DNA of 7,962 nucleotides from Verrucomicrobiia bacterium. GTDB taxonomy: Bacteria; Verrucomicrobiota; Verrucomicrobiia; JABWAM01. The position numbers were made by a program, and so were the translations under genes. Of this stretch, positions 1-5,877 are shown piece by piece. Every line of letters begins with the position of its first letter. The first letter of the stretch is position 1. The notes beneath the pieces were generated by a model. It was not told the origin of the DNA. It did not search any database and was given only the letters and a program-made list of their open reading frames with translations. The DNA lies in assembly GCA_013360985.1 (NCBI GenBank), contig JABWAM010000106.1, positions 1 to 7,962 of the forward strand, in the 5' to 3' direction.

Positions 1-201
1 CACACCCATGCTCGGCAGTCAGGCTACCTGTCTGATGTGAGCCATTGACAGGGGTGGTACGTTCCAACCACCTAGTTTCTGCGTGCGTTATTCTGGGCAT
101 ACGTTCGATTAAAGTGAACGCATGAGGGTCGCCCGTCCGCTGGATCATGACGCGCCCGTTTCCCGAAACACGGTGAGGGACACGAAGGGTTTGCGGAGAG
201 G
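1..201. other. Region downstream of the PEP-CTERM gene, no gene recognised
   Basis: No convincing coding sequence or RNA gene was found here. Short open frames crossing the region have no recognisable protein character. It lies past the 3' end of the minus-strand PEP-CTERM gene and contains two small inverted repeats (53-72 and 98-124). A perfect TTGACA at 45-50 has no -10 partner at usual spacing. The left edge is cut by the window, so a gene further left cannot be judged. Confidence 0.5.
98..124 (-). terminator. Stem-loop after the PEP-CTERM gene, possible terminator or 3' stabiliser
   Basis: Read on the minus strand, arms CATGCGTTC and GAACGTATG enclose a 9-nt loop. All nine positions pair in RNA if one G-U is allowed, while the plus-strand copy has an A-C mismatch there. 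That fits a structure working in the minus-strand transcript, about 78 nt after the stop codon. No T-run follows, so it is not a standard intrinsic terminator; a second hairpin (GGTGGT/ACCACC, 53-72) lies further on. Confidence 0.3.
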
Positions 202-990
202 TCACCGGCGCACACGACGCTTGAGAAGAGCAATTCCCAGAGCGCCCAATCCCACAAGGGCGATCCCGGACGGCTCCGGAATGGCGCCGAAGAAGATGTT
301 GTCAATAAAGACGCTGCTTTGGCCCGTTTGGCCGCTGTTCACCCAGCCGTCATTGATGAAGATGGCGCCGTCCGGGACATCAGGGTTGAGCGCGAGATGA
401 TCCACCTGTCCAAGCACCGTGCCGTTGCTGACGACGGAAAGACCGTAGTAGTTGCTCACCGGGGTAACGTTGACGCGAAAGCTGTACCAGACGTTCGGAA
501 TGATGGTCACTCCGAGGTTGGTTTCGAGCAGCGAACTGGTCCCATACTGCGCCTTGACCTGACCGTTGTTGACCAGAACGTTCATGTAGCTGCCGTAGGC
601 GGCGGAGGCGGAGTTCCAGAGTTGGAATCGGAACTGGTTGGCGGTGTTCGTGCTGAAGCGCGCGTCGAACGCAAAGAGATCGTTGCTGTGATACGGCAAA
701 TAGGCGCTCCCCAATCCAAGCTTGTACATGTAACTTGCGCCGAGCGTGAAATCCCCCATGTCGCGGATCTCCAGGCTGTTGGAGGGGCTCACGAATTGGG
801 CGGAAGTGACGGCGACGGTGGAGCCTGCCGAGGGTTGAACGCCGACCGTCCAGCCGGAGGGCGGCAGACCGACCGTGCCAGTGTCGAAGGTGAAGTTCGT
901 GCTCTGCGCGAGAGCGGACGATCCAAGGATAAGGGCGGTGAGGAGCGGGACGAGCGCGGGTATCTTCCGCACGGCGGCGATGGTTTTCAT
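202..990 (-). CDS. PEP-CTERM sorting domain protein, exported
   Basis: The 262-aa protein is exported and probably sorted to the cell surface by an exosortase. It has a classic signal peptide: basic start, hydrophobic core at about residues 12-25, and an Ala-Leu-Ala/Gln cleavage site at 28/29. The C-terminus is a complete PEP-CTERM signal: Pro-Glu-Pro at 238-240, a hydrophobic stretch at about 242-256, then a basic tail KRRVRR. The middle is rich in Ser, Thr, Asn, Gly and aromatics and contains patterns such as SGWTV near the start and VFIDNIFFG near the end. These resemble beta-sandwich (concanavalin/LamG-like) exported proteins, though that fold is inferred. The start lies 13 bp after the stop of the upstream regulator and has only a weak ribosome site (GAAG, 6 nt before ATG), so co-transcription with the regulator is likely. 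The ligand or role is unknown. No exosortase gene is in the window. Confidence 0.9.
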   Translation of the reverse strand: MKTIAAVRKIPALVPLLTALILGSSALAQSTNFTFDTGTVGLPPSGWTVGVQPSAGSTVAVTSAQFVSPSNSLEIRDMGDFTLGASYMYKLGLGSAYLPYHSNDLFAFDARFSTNTANQFRFQLWNSASAAYGSYMNVLVNNGQVKAQYGTSSLLETNLGVTIIPNVWYSFRVNVTPVSNYYGLSVVSNGTVLGQVDHLALNPDVPDGAIFINDGWVNSGQTGQSSVFIDNIFFGAIPEPSGIALVGLGALGIALLKRRVRR

Positions 991-1003
991 GGTGATCTTC
1001 GGG

Positions 1004-2182
1004 TTAATGTTTCGGAGGAGTCGTGGTTTCGCGGGAAATCAAGCGGACGGGAAAAACCTGGCGACGGTCCGTACTGCCGACCCGATGCGCCAGGAGATCG
1101 AGCAAGAGTTGGGAGGCTGCAAGCCCCATTTTCAGGCGGGGCTTGGCGAGCGTCGTGAGCGCGGGATGAAAGTGGCGGGCGATCGGCGAATCGTCGAAGC
1201 CGATCACGGAGAGATCTCGGGGAATCTCCCGACAATACTCTTCCAGCGCGCGGATCACCCGCAGAGCGAGCGCGTCGTTCTGAACGAAAAGCAGCGTCGG
1301 CCATGCCGCGCGCCGCGTTCGCGGCCCAAGGGCGGCGCGCAACGCGCCCCAGATCTCGCCGGCGTCCGCGTCGGAAGAGACGCGCGCCGTCTGATCAAGG
1401 CGGCACGCAACCCCCGCAAGCTGGCGTCCCGCCCGACATTCGCGCAAACGCCCCGCGAAGGCGGCGTCCTCGGCGCCAAGGAAGATGGCGTGGCGATGAC
1501 CGAGTTCCTCGGCGTGTATCCACGCCTCGCGATAACCATGAACATGGTCGGCGATCACGCTTGTCGTTCCTCGGTCGGTCAGGTCCGCGTTGAGCATGAC
1601 CATGGGAACCTTCGCGCGAATCAGGTATTCGGTGGCTTCCGCATCGAGGCCGAGATTGATGAAGCCCCGGGTCTGCCGCATTTCCACCAGGGTTCGGACC
1701 AAATCCACATCGGGTTGATCGGGGCGCAGGTAGGCGATCTCAAAGCGCGACTTCCAGGCATCGAATCCTTCGATAAGCCCGTTGAGATAGTCGTTGAAAA
1801 GAAGGCGTCCGGAATCCTGGTGATTCGCGGGCCGACGGACGACCATGGAAACGGGAGGGGCGGCGGTCCGATATCGCCGCGTCGCCGCGAATTGGTGCGA
1901 TGGCGATGCGCGGGTTGGATCGCCCACGATGGTTCCTCGCGCGCGCCGGCGATGCACGAGCCCTTCCCGCGCCAGCAGCCCGAACGCGCGATCCACCGTC
2001 TGCGGCGCGAGCCCGAGAGAACAGCCCAACTCAAGACATGTGGGCAGGCGTCTCCCCTTCGGGATGAGTCCACGGCGGATCCGGTCGCGGTAAAACTCCG
2101 CAACCTGAACGATGAGCGACTGTCCGCTGTCGAAATCAAGACGGGGAAGAGAGTCGCCTCCCTCTTCCTGGATTGCGGACAT
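1004..2182 (-). CDS. GntR/LacI-type chimeric transcriptional regulator
   Basis: This 392-aa DNA-binding regulator joins a GntR-type winged helix-turn-helix at residues 21-87 to a LacI/GalR-type ligand-binding domain at about 110-385. The first domain shows the family pattern LPT..EL...LGL...TV.RA...L..EGLV.RR...GT. The second is shown by GFDDSPIARHFHPALTTL from about residue 328, close to the usual LacI-family segment. This is the architecture of Bacillus subtilis AraR and of many regulators in the PVC group; such proteins normally repress sugar-use genes and release DNA on binding a small sugar. I chose ATG at 2180-2182 because GGAG sits 9 nt before it. An in-frame GTG at 2195-2197 would add five residues, but it overlaps that ribosome site and falls at the predicted transcription start. 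The gene is divergent from the DUF2961/GH172 gene and precedes the PEP-CTERM gene by 13 bp. The inducer cannot be read from the sequence. Confidence 0.9.
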   Translation of the reverse strand: MSAIQEEGGDSLPRLDFDSGQSLIVQVAEFYRDRIRRGLIPKGRRLPTCLELGCSLGLAPQTVDRAFGLLAREGLVHRRRARGTIVGDPTRASPSHQFAATRRYRTAAPPVSMVVRRPANHQDSGRLLFNDYLNGLIEGFDAWKSRFEIAYLRPDQPDVDLVRTLVEMRQTRGFINLGLDAEATEYLIRAKVPMVMLNADLTDRGTTSVIADHVHGYREAWIHAEELGHRHAIFLGAEDAAFAGRLRECRAGRQLAGVACRLDQTARVSSDADAGEIWGALRAALGPRTRRAAWPTLLFVQNDALALRVIRALEEYCREIPRDLSVIGFDDSPIARHFHPALTTLAKPRLKMGLAASQLLLDLLAHRVGSTDRRQVFPVRLISRETTTPPKH

Positions 2183-2191
2183 TATCTTTTT

Positions 2192-2195
2192 CTCC
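2192..2195 (-). promoter_or_regulatory. Ribosome binding site that decides the regulator start
   Basis: GGAG on the minus strand is 9 nt before the ATG at 2180-2182. The alternative GTG start at 2195-2197 overlaps it and would have almost no leader given the predicted promoter, so the ATG is preferred. Confidence 0.65.
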
Positions 2196-2203
2196 ACTTT
2201 TCT

Positions 2204-2232
2204 ATTATTTCAAAAACCTCTTTCGAGGTCAA
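2204..2232 (-). promoter_or_regulatory. Sigma-70-type promoter of the regulator gene
   Basis: Read on the minus strand, TTGACC (2227-2232) and AATAAT (2204-2209) are separated by exactly 17 nt, each matching five of six consensus bases. It lies in a short AT-rich island (about 2181-2250) in otherwise GC-rich DNA. The predicted transcription start is near 2197, giving a leader of about 15 nt that contains the GGAG ribosome site. An inverted repeat (2216-2229) overlaps the -35 box and fills much of the spacer, a good place for a repressor to act. Confidence 0.7.
2216..2229 (-). promoter_or_regulatory. Inverted repeat in the regulator promoter, candidate operator 1
   Basis: On the minus strand this reads ACCTC-GAAA-GAGGT, a perfect 5-bp inverted repeat around GAAA. 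It overlaps the last bases of the -35 box and sits in the -35/-10 spacer, so a protein bound here would block RNA polymerase. A near copy (CCTC-GACC-GAGG) is at 2610-2623 upstream of the divergent gene. The hairpin is followed by five Ts on the minus strand and could be mistaken for an intrinsic terminator, but the stem is short and it lies within a promoter. Confidence 0.5.
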
Positions 2233-2306
2233 GCGATTTTCCGTTTTTCTTTCACCGGAAGGACGGCGCGAAACACCCGAGTCCGGCATGCGCTTTCAAG
2301 ATCTTC

Positions 2307-2356
2307 GGGCTACGGCGGATCGGGAGGGATCTCTCGGGAGAACCGCCGGTATGCCC
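2307..2356. repeat. Imperfect long inverted repeat (stem-loop)
   Basis: The left arm GGGCTACGGCGG (2307-2318) pairs with 2343-2356, giving twelve Watson-Crick pairs interrupted only by single bulges at G2349 and T2352. The 24-nt loop carries TCGGGAG twice (2320-2326 and 2334-2340). No T-run follows on either strand, so it is not a typical terminator. It could be a structured leader, a small RNA or chance in GC-rich DNA. Confidence 0.35.
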
Positions 2357-2493
2357 CAAATCCACGGATCCGCTCGATTTTCAGAGAGCTTCCTTCCTCA
2401 TCATTCATGGAGGACCGGGTGGGTGGGGCGTGTCGAGATTCCAGACTCCCCACAAGAAGGGTGCGACGGCTCGGCCGGCGGCCTCGCCCTCCC

Positions 2494-2517
2494 TTTCCAC
2501 AGTCTATGCTTGGGAAA
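2494..2517. repeat. Imperfect palindrome with TTTCC and GGAAA ends
   Basis: Arms TTTCCACAG (2494-2502) and CTTGGGAAA (2509-2517) match at seven of nine positions around a 6-bp centre. It is AT-richer than its surroundings. A protein-binding site is possible but support is weak. Confidence 0.25.
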
Positions 2518-2544
2518 AATCCGCTTGGTCGCGAAGCGAGGGAG

Positions 2545-2565
2545 GGCGCCGCCGCCGGCGGCGCC
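2545..2565. repeat. GC-only perfect hairpin
   Basis: Arms GGCGCCGCC (2545-2553) and GGCGGCGCC (2557-2565) pair perfectly around a 3-nt loop. The segment is made of GCC/GGC triplets, so the symmetry may be a by-product of low complexity. No T-run follows on the plus strand. As RNA it would be very stable, so it could affect transcription into the plus-strand genes. Confidence 0.4.
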
Positions 2566-2609
2566 GCGGCAGCGGCTTGAGCCCAAAATGTGGCGAGGGC
2601 GTCGCAGGT

Positions 2610-2623
2610 TCCTCGACCGAGGA
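2610..2623 (+). promoter_or_regulatory. Inverted repeat upstream of the GH172 gene, candidate operator 2
   Basis: TCCTCG-AC-CGAGGA is a perfect 6-bp inverted repeat with a 2-bp centre. Its core CCTCGACCGAGG matches the minus-strand core of the repeat in the regulator promoter (CCTCGAAAGAGG) at ten of twelve positions, with the same half-site spacing. It ends 75 bp before the GH172 start codon. The two copies read alike in the direction of the gene each precedes, which suggests one protein, perhaps the neighbouring regulator, binds both. Confidence 0.5.
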
Positions 2624-2663
2624 TGGACTCCTCCACGCCTTACGCGGGGATTTGGGGAACGGC

Positions 2664-2692
2664 TTGCTTCGTTCGCTTCCCGCTTTTATGAA
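2664..2692 (+). promoter_or_regulatory. Weak promoter-like pair before the GH172 gene
   Basis: TTGCTT (2664-2669) and TATGAA (2687-2692) are 17 nt apart, each matching four of six consensus bases. The predicted transcription start would fall at about the ATG at 2699, giving a leaderless message. That agrees with the lack of a clear ribosome site there, but the match is weak in a region with no better candidate. Confidence 0.25.
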
Positions 2693-2698
2693 CGAGTC

Positions 2699-3880
2699 AT
2701 GAGCTTTCTCTTGCACGACCTTGCCAAGATTCGACGGCGGCGGACCGGCCGCTGTTCCTCGTGGAATACCACGGGGAGAAATTCCGATCGCTGGACGATT
2801 CCTCCGGGCAAGACCGCGACGCTCGCGGATCTTCGCGGTCCCGGCGCGATCACCCATCTTTGGATGACGCAAGACGCACACTATCGGGAGTGCCTCCTGA
2901 AAATCACGTGGGACCATGCGCGCGCTCCGAGCGTGCTGGTTCCTTTGGGCGACTTCTTTTGTCTGGGACACGGGATGGTCAACTCGTTTCAATCGCTTCT
3001 CTTCACCGCCTCGACGGCGCGCCCGTACCAGTTCAACCGGGGATGCGCCCTAAACTGTTATGCGCCGATGCCGTTTCGCGAGCGAGCATTGATCGAGCTC
3101 GTGAACGAAAGCCGCGAGGCCCATCGGCAATATTTTTATGTGGATTACGAGACGCGCGACGATCTTTCGGAAGAGGAGGGATATTTCCACGCGGAGTTTC
3201 GCCGAGCCAATCCGTTCGGAGGATGGGGCCATGAAATTCTCGTGAATACGCCCCAGGCCGATGTCGTCAACAAGGGGAGGCTGGCCTGGGACAACAACTA
3301 CGTCCTCCTCGAGACGCGCGGCCGCGGCCATTACCTTGGCTGCAATCTCAGCGTGACGAACCTGCAAGGCACCTGGTGGGGCGAAGGCGACGACATGATC
3401 TGGGTGGATGGCTACAAGTGGCCGCCGGACCTGCACGGAACCGGAAGCGAAGATTACCTGAATCAGGCGTGGGGGATGCAGGACAACGCTTTCCTTCGGA
3501 ACGGTTCCTCCCTTTTCGAGGGACGCACGATCCAGCACGCCAATCCGAATGCGCCCTGGTCGGTCGGGGGATATCAGACCAGCTACGTCTTTCATCTGGA
3601 GAACCCGGTGCGCTTCGAGAAAGAGATCAAGGCGACGATCGAGCATGGGCACGGCAATCATCTCCGCAACGAGATGTCGTCGGTGGCCTACTGGTACGCG
3701 GAGCGTCCGACGGCCGCCAAAACGCCGCCGCCGGTCGCCGCGCGGATGCCCATCCTCCGCGACAACCGGGGGCGTTGGCTGTTGGATCCGAAGGCCTCGT
3801 GGTCCGGACCGGCGGTCCGGGTGACTCCTGAGATGCGGAAGATGAAGCGCGCATGGAAGAAGCGGGCGGCGTCGCGATGA
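2699..3880 (+). CDS. DUF2961 family protein, probable glycoside hydrolase (GH172)
   Basis: This 393-aa protein belongs to DUF2961, which contains glycoside hydrolase family GH172. Known members act on furanosides: a difructose dianhydride I synthase/hydrolase and bacterial D-arabinofuranosidases. Family features run the full length: an N-terminal SSWN.TGRN.D....PPG.TATLADL.GPG.ITH.W segment (about 20-60), WWGEGDDMIWVDG in the middle, and the hallmark GTGSEDY with Glu251. Glu251 and Glu274 are candidate catalytic residues; alignment with a solved GH172 structure would settle this. There is no signal peptide, so it is probably cytoplasmic. The frame stays open far upstream, but family similarity begins within about 15 residues of ATG 2699 (MSFLLHDLAKIR), so I start there; no good ribosome site precedes it. 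The stop overlaps the peptidase start as ATGA. The divergent sugar-type regulator suggests inducible carbohydrate use. The exact substrate is unknown. Confidence 0.88.
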   Translation: MSFLLHDLAKIRRRRTGRCSSWNTTGRNSDRWTIPPGKTATLADLRGPGAITHLWMTQDAHYRECLLKITWDHARAPSVLVPLGDFFCLGHGMVNSFQSLLFTASTARPYQFNRGCALNCYAPMPFRERALIELVNESREAHRQYFYVDYETRDDLSEEEGYFHAEFRRANPFGGWGHEILVNTPQADVVNKGRLAWDNNYVLLETRGRGHYLGCNLSVTNLQGTWWGEGDDMIWVDGYKWPPDLHGTGSEDYLNQAWGMQDNAFLRNGSSLFEGRTIQHANPNAPWSVGGYQTSYVFHLENPVRFEKEIKATIEHGHGNHLRNEMSSVAYWYAERPTAAKTPPPVAARMPILRDNRGRWLLDPKASWSGPAVRVTPEMRKMKRAWKKRAASR

Positions 3881-5664
3881 ACGCGCGGGCGCCGCGCCTC
3901 CGTCTGCCGCGTCGGCGCGCGCGACGGTTTCTTCCCCGGCGTTTCGATCCGGCCGACGCGCGGGCGTTGATCGCCCGATTCCGCAAACTCGATCGCCGGC
4001 CGCTTCCCGATCTCGCGGCGGTGCGCCGCTGGTTCGCGGAAGTCCAGGAGCTCGCCGCGGCGGCGGGCGAACACGACGCCCTCTGCCACATCCGTAAGTC
4101 GGTGGATACACGCGACGCGCGGGCGCGGCGGGATTATCTGCATCTGGTTCGCACGCTGCGTCCCGCGGCCGCGCCGTGGTGGAACCGTCTCGACCGTCGC
4201 CTGCTGGAGCATCCGCGGCGCGCGCGGTTTCCCCGGCGATGGCGCCTCATGCTTCGCAAGAAGCAGGTCGCCGCGGACCTTTTCCGCAAGGAAAACATCC
4301 CGCTCGAAAAAGAGATCGAGGTCAAGGCGGACGGCTACGCGCGCCTCATGTCCGGGCTGCAGGTGGAATTCGAGGGACGGAAACAAACGCTTTCACAAAT
4401 GGGCGTCTACCTCGAACGTCCCGCGCGCGATCTGCGCGAGAAGGCATGGCGCGCCGTGGCCGCGCGCCGCCTCCGCGAGGCGGAAAAGGTCGAGGCGACC
4501 TTCGACGCGCTCTTGAGGCTCCGACATCGCGTTGCGCGCAACGCAGGTTTCCGGAACTATCGGGACTACGCCCACGCGAAGTTTTGCCGGTTCGATTACA
4601 CCGTCGCGGATTGCCTGCGGTTTCATGAAGCTGTCGAGAAGGCGGTCGTGCCCGCCGTGCGGAAACTCCGCGCGCGGCGCGCGCGGGAAATGGGTCTCGC
4701 CCGGCTGCGTCCGTGGGACATCGCGTGCGATCCGAAGGGGCGTCCGCCGCTCCAACCGTTCTCCAACGCGCGCGATCTGACGCGGCAGGCGGGCCGGGTG
4801 ATCGCCCGGCTCGATCCGGTTCTGGCGCGGCAGTTTCGTTTCCTCGCGCGGCGCGGGCTCCTCGACCTCGACAACCGTCCGTTCAAGGAGCCGGGCGGTT
4901 ATCAGTGCACCCTCGACGAGAGCCGCGTGCCGTTCATCTTCATGAATGCGGTGGGGCGAGACACCGACGTGCGGACGCTGTTTCACGAGGCGGGGCACGC
5001 CTTTCACATGCTCGCCGCGCGCAACGAGCCCGTGTTGGAGGATCGTCAGGCGCCGATGGAGTTCTGCGAGGTCGCCTCGATGGCGATGGAGCTGCTCGCG
5101 AATCCCCATATGCAGGCCTTTTATCCGAAGGAGGAGGACCGGGAACGGAGCGCCCAGGCGCTCCTTGAGGGGACGCTCGAAATCCTGCCGTGGATCGCCA
5201 CGGTGGACGCGTTCCAGCATTGGCTCTACACGCACCCCGGACATTCGCGCGCGGCCCGTCGCGCCGCGTGGAGGAACGTCCGACGGCGTTTCGACGACGG
5301 CAGCGACTGGAGCGGGCTGGAGAAGTTTCACGCGGCGCTCTGGCATCGCCAGATCCATCTTTTCCTTTATCCCTTCTACTACATCGAATACGGCATCGCG
5401 CAGATGGGCGCGCTGGGGTTGTGGCGGAAATCGCTGGACGATCCGCGCGGGGCGTTGACGGCGTATCGGCGCGCCCTGGCGCGGGGAGGAACCGTCGGGC
5501 TGCGCGACCTCTTTCGCGCGGCGGGGCTTTCTCTCGATTTTCGCGCCGCCGCATTTCGCGGCGCGGTCCGCGCGGTCTTCCGTCGTTTGGAGCGTCGGAA
5601 GGTCGGAGGACGGCGTCAAGAGGGCGCCCGTGAAACTCTTGATTTCGCGCAACTTGCCGTCTAG
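3877..5664 (+). CDS. M3 family oligoendopeptidase (PepF-like zinc metallopeptidase)
   Basis: This 595-aa zinc peptidase resembles oligoendopeptidase F, which cleaves short peptides in the cytoplasm. The zinc site is intact: HEAGH at 370-374 gives ligands His370 and His374 and catalytic Glu371, followed by the family's His377. Glu398 in EFCEVASM is the expected third ligand, 28 residues after the first His as in thimet oligopeptidase. Downstream, LYPFYYIEYGIAQMGALGLW (from about residue 500) matches the tyrosine-rich C-terminal segment that lines the active site in M3 enzymes. Length is normal for the family, and no signal peptide or membrane segment is seen. I chose ATG 3877 because it overlaps the previous stop as ATGA, the usual arrangement for translational coupling. 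An in-frame ATG at 3853 would add eight residues and cannot be excluded (GGAAG lies 11 nt before it). The N-terminus is unusually Arg-rich. A 55-aa prepilin-like gene follows after 19 bp. Confidence 0.9.
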   Translation: MNARAPRLRLPRRRARRFLPRRFDPADARALIARFRKLDRRPLPDLAAVRRWFAEVQELAAAAGEHDALCHIRKSVDTRDARARRDYLHLVRTLRPAAAPWWNRLDRRLLEHPRRARFPRRWRLMLRKKQVAADLFRKENIPLEKEIEVKADGYARLMSGLQVEFEGRKQTLSQMGVYLERPARDLREKAWRAVAARRLREAEKVEATFDALLRLRHRVARNAGFRNYRDYAHAKFCRFDYTVADCLRFHEAVEKAVVPAVRKLRARRAREMGLARLRPWDIACDPKGRPPLQPFSNARDLTRQAGRVIARLDPVLARQFRFLARRGLLDLDNRPFKEPGGYQCTLDESRVPFIFMNAVGRDTDVRTLFHEAGHAFHMLAARNEPVLEDRQAPMEFCEVASMAMELLANPHMQAFYPKEEDRERSAQALLEGTLEILPWIATVDAFQHWLYTHPGHSRAARRAAWRNVRRRFDDGSDWSGLEKFHAALWHRQIHLFLYPFYYIEYGIAQMGALGLWRKSLDDPRGALTAYRRALARGGTVGLRDLFRAAGLSLDFRAAAFRGAVRAVFRRLERRKVGGRRQEGARETLDFAQLAV

Positions 5665-5673
5665 CATGGGGTT

Positions 5674-5677
5674 GGAG
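5674..5677 (+). promoter_or_regulatory. Ribosome binding site of the 55-aa prepilin-like gene
   Basis: GGAG lies 6 nt before the ATG at 5684, in the short gap after the peptidase stop. It supports translation of a gene that length filters would miss. Confidence 0.6.
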
Positions 5678-5683
5678 TAAACG

Positions 5684-5851
5684 ATGACGCGTTGGCTGGG
5701 AAACGGGCGACGGCGGGGTCAGGCCATGGTGGAGGCCATGGTCGTGGCGGGGATCCTGCTCACGGTGCTGGTCGGGCTGGGCTTCCTCGTCGGCGCGTTT
5801 CTCGACAACGCCTACCGCGGGCTGGTTCTCATCTCGAGCGAGTACCCTTGA
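5684..5851 (+). CDS. Small prepilin-like membrane protein, 55 aa
   Basis: This short gene starts at ATG 5684 and stops at TGA 5849-5851. The protein has a basic leader ending ...RRRG (residues 9-12), then GQAMVE (12-17), then a hydrophobic helix at about 18-40, ending ...SSEYP. The Gly12/Gln13 junction with Glu17 at +5 fits a type IV prepilin peptidase site, and the motif matches those in the next two genes (GQAMTEY and GQSLVE). With its GGAG ribosome site and position in the pilus gene run, this makes a real gene likely. After processing only about 43 residues would remain, nearly all helix plus a short tail. It may be a minor pilin, a very small Flp-type subunit or a remnant of a TadE-like gene; no known family was recognised beyond the motif. 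Confidence 0.75.
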   Translation: MTRWLGNGRRRGQAMVEAMVVAGILLTVLVGLGFLVGAFLDNAYRGLVLISSEYP

Positions 5852-5877
5852 GAAAAACAAGCGCGCGACGGCTTAAT

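Larger units (their letters stand above)
2233..2698. other. Divergent intergenic region between regulator and GH172 gene
   Basis: About 465 bp without a believable gene. Open frames cross it on both strands, but their translations are Arg/Pro/Ala-rich and look like GC-rich noncoding DNA. It contains an imperfect long stem-loop (2307-2356) with a repeated TCGGGAG in the loop, an imperfect palindrome (2494-2517), a GC-only hairpin (2545-2565), a perfect inverted repeat (2610-2623) and a weak promoter-like pair (2664-2692). It must hold control elements for the plus-strand gene, and it is long for this purpose, so an undetected small RNA is possible. Confidence 0.55.

Noticed and set aside
45..50. 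Perfect TTGACA near the left edge as a plus-strand promoter
   Set aside because: No -10-like sequence is found 15-19 nt downstream, and no plus-strand gene follows.
319..1158. Plus-strand open frame opposite the PEP-CTERM gene
   Set aside because: The minus-strand protein has both a signal peptide and a full PEP-CTERM signal; the plus-strand translation shows neither domain nor ribosome site.
2216..2229. Intrinsic terminator reading of the CCTC/GAGG hairpin plus T-run on the minus strand
   Set aside because: The stem is only 5 bp, it lies between a well-matched -35 and -10, and no gene lies upstream on that strand within the window for it to terminate.
2413..2428. G-rich run as a G-quadruplex
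   Set aside because: Only three runs of three or more G are adjacent; a fourth is missing at usual loop length.
875..2698. Very long plus-strand open frame leading into the GH172 gene (608 extra codons)
   Set aside because: It is antisense to the regulator and then crosses intergenic DNA. The translation is Arg/Pro-rich with no domain, and family similarity begins only at about 2699.
2112..2702. Open frame of 196 codons across the divergent intergenic region
   Set aside because: It runs through the regulator promoter and GC-only repeats, has low-complexity Arg stretches, and lacks a convincing start.
3050..4111. Minus-strand open frame of 353 codons across the GH172/peptidase junction
   Set aside because: It overlaps two well-supported genes and its translation is biased toward Arg, Pro and Ala without domains.
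4393..5667. Minus-strand open frame of 424 codons opposite the M3 peptidase
   Set aside because: The opposite strand encodes an intact peptidase with all zinc-site residues. Long antisense frames are common in GC-rich genes, and this one has no recognisable domain.
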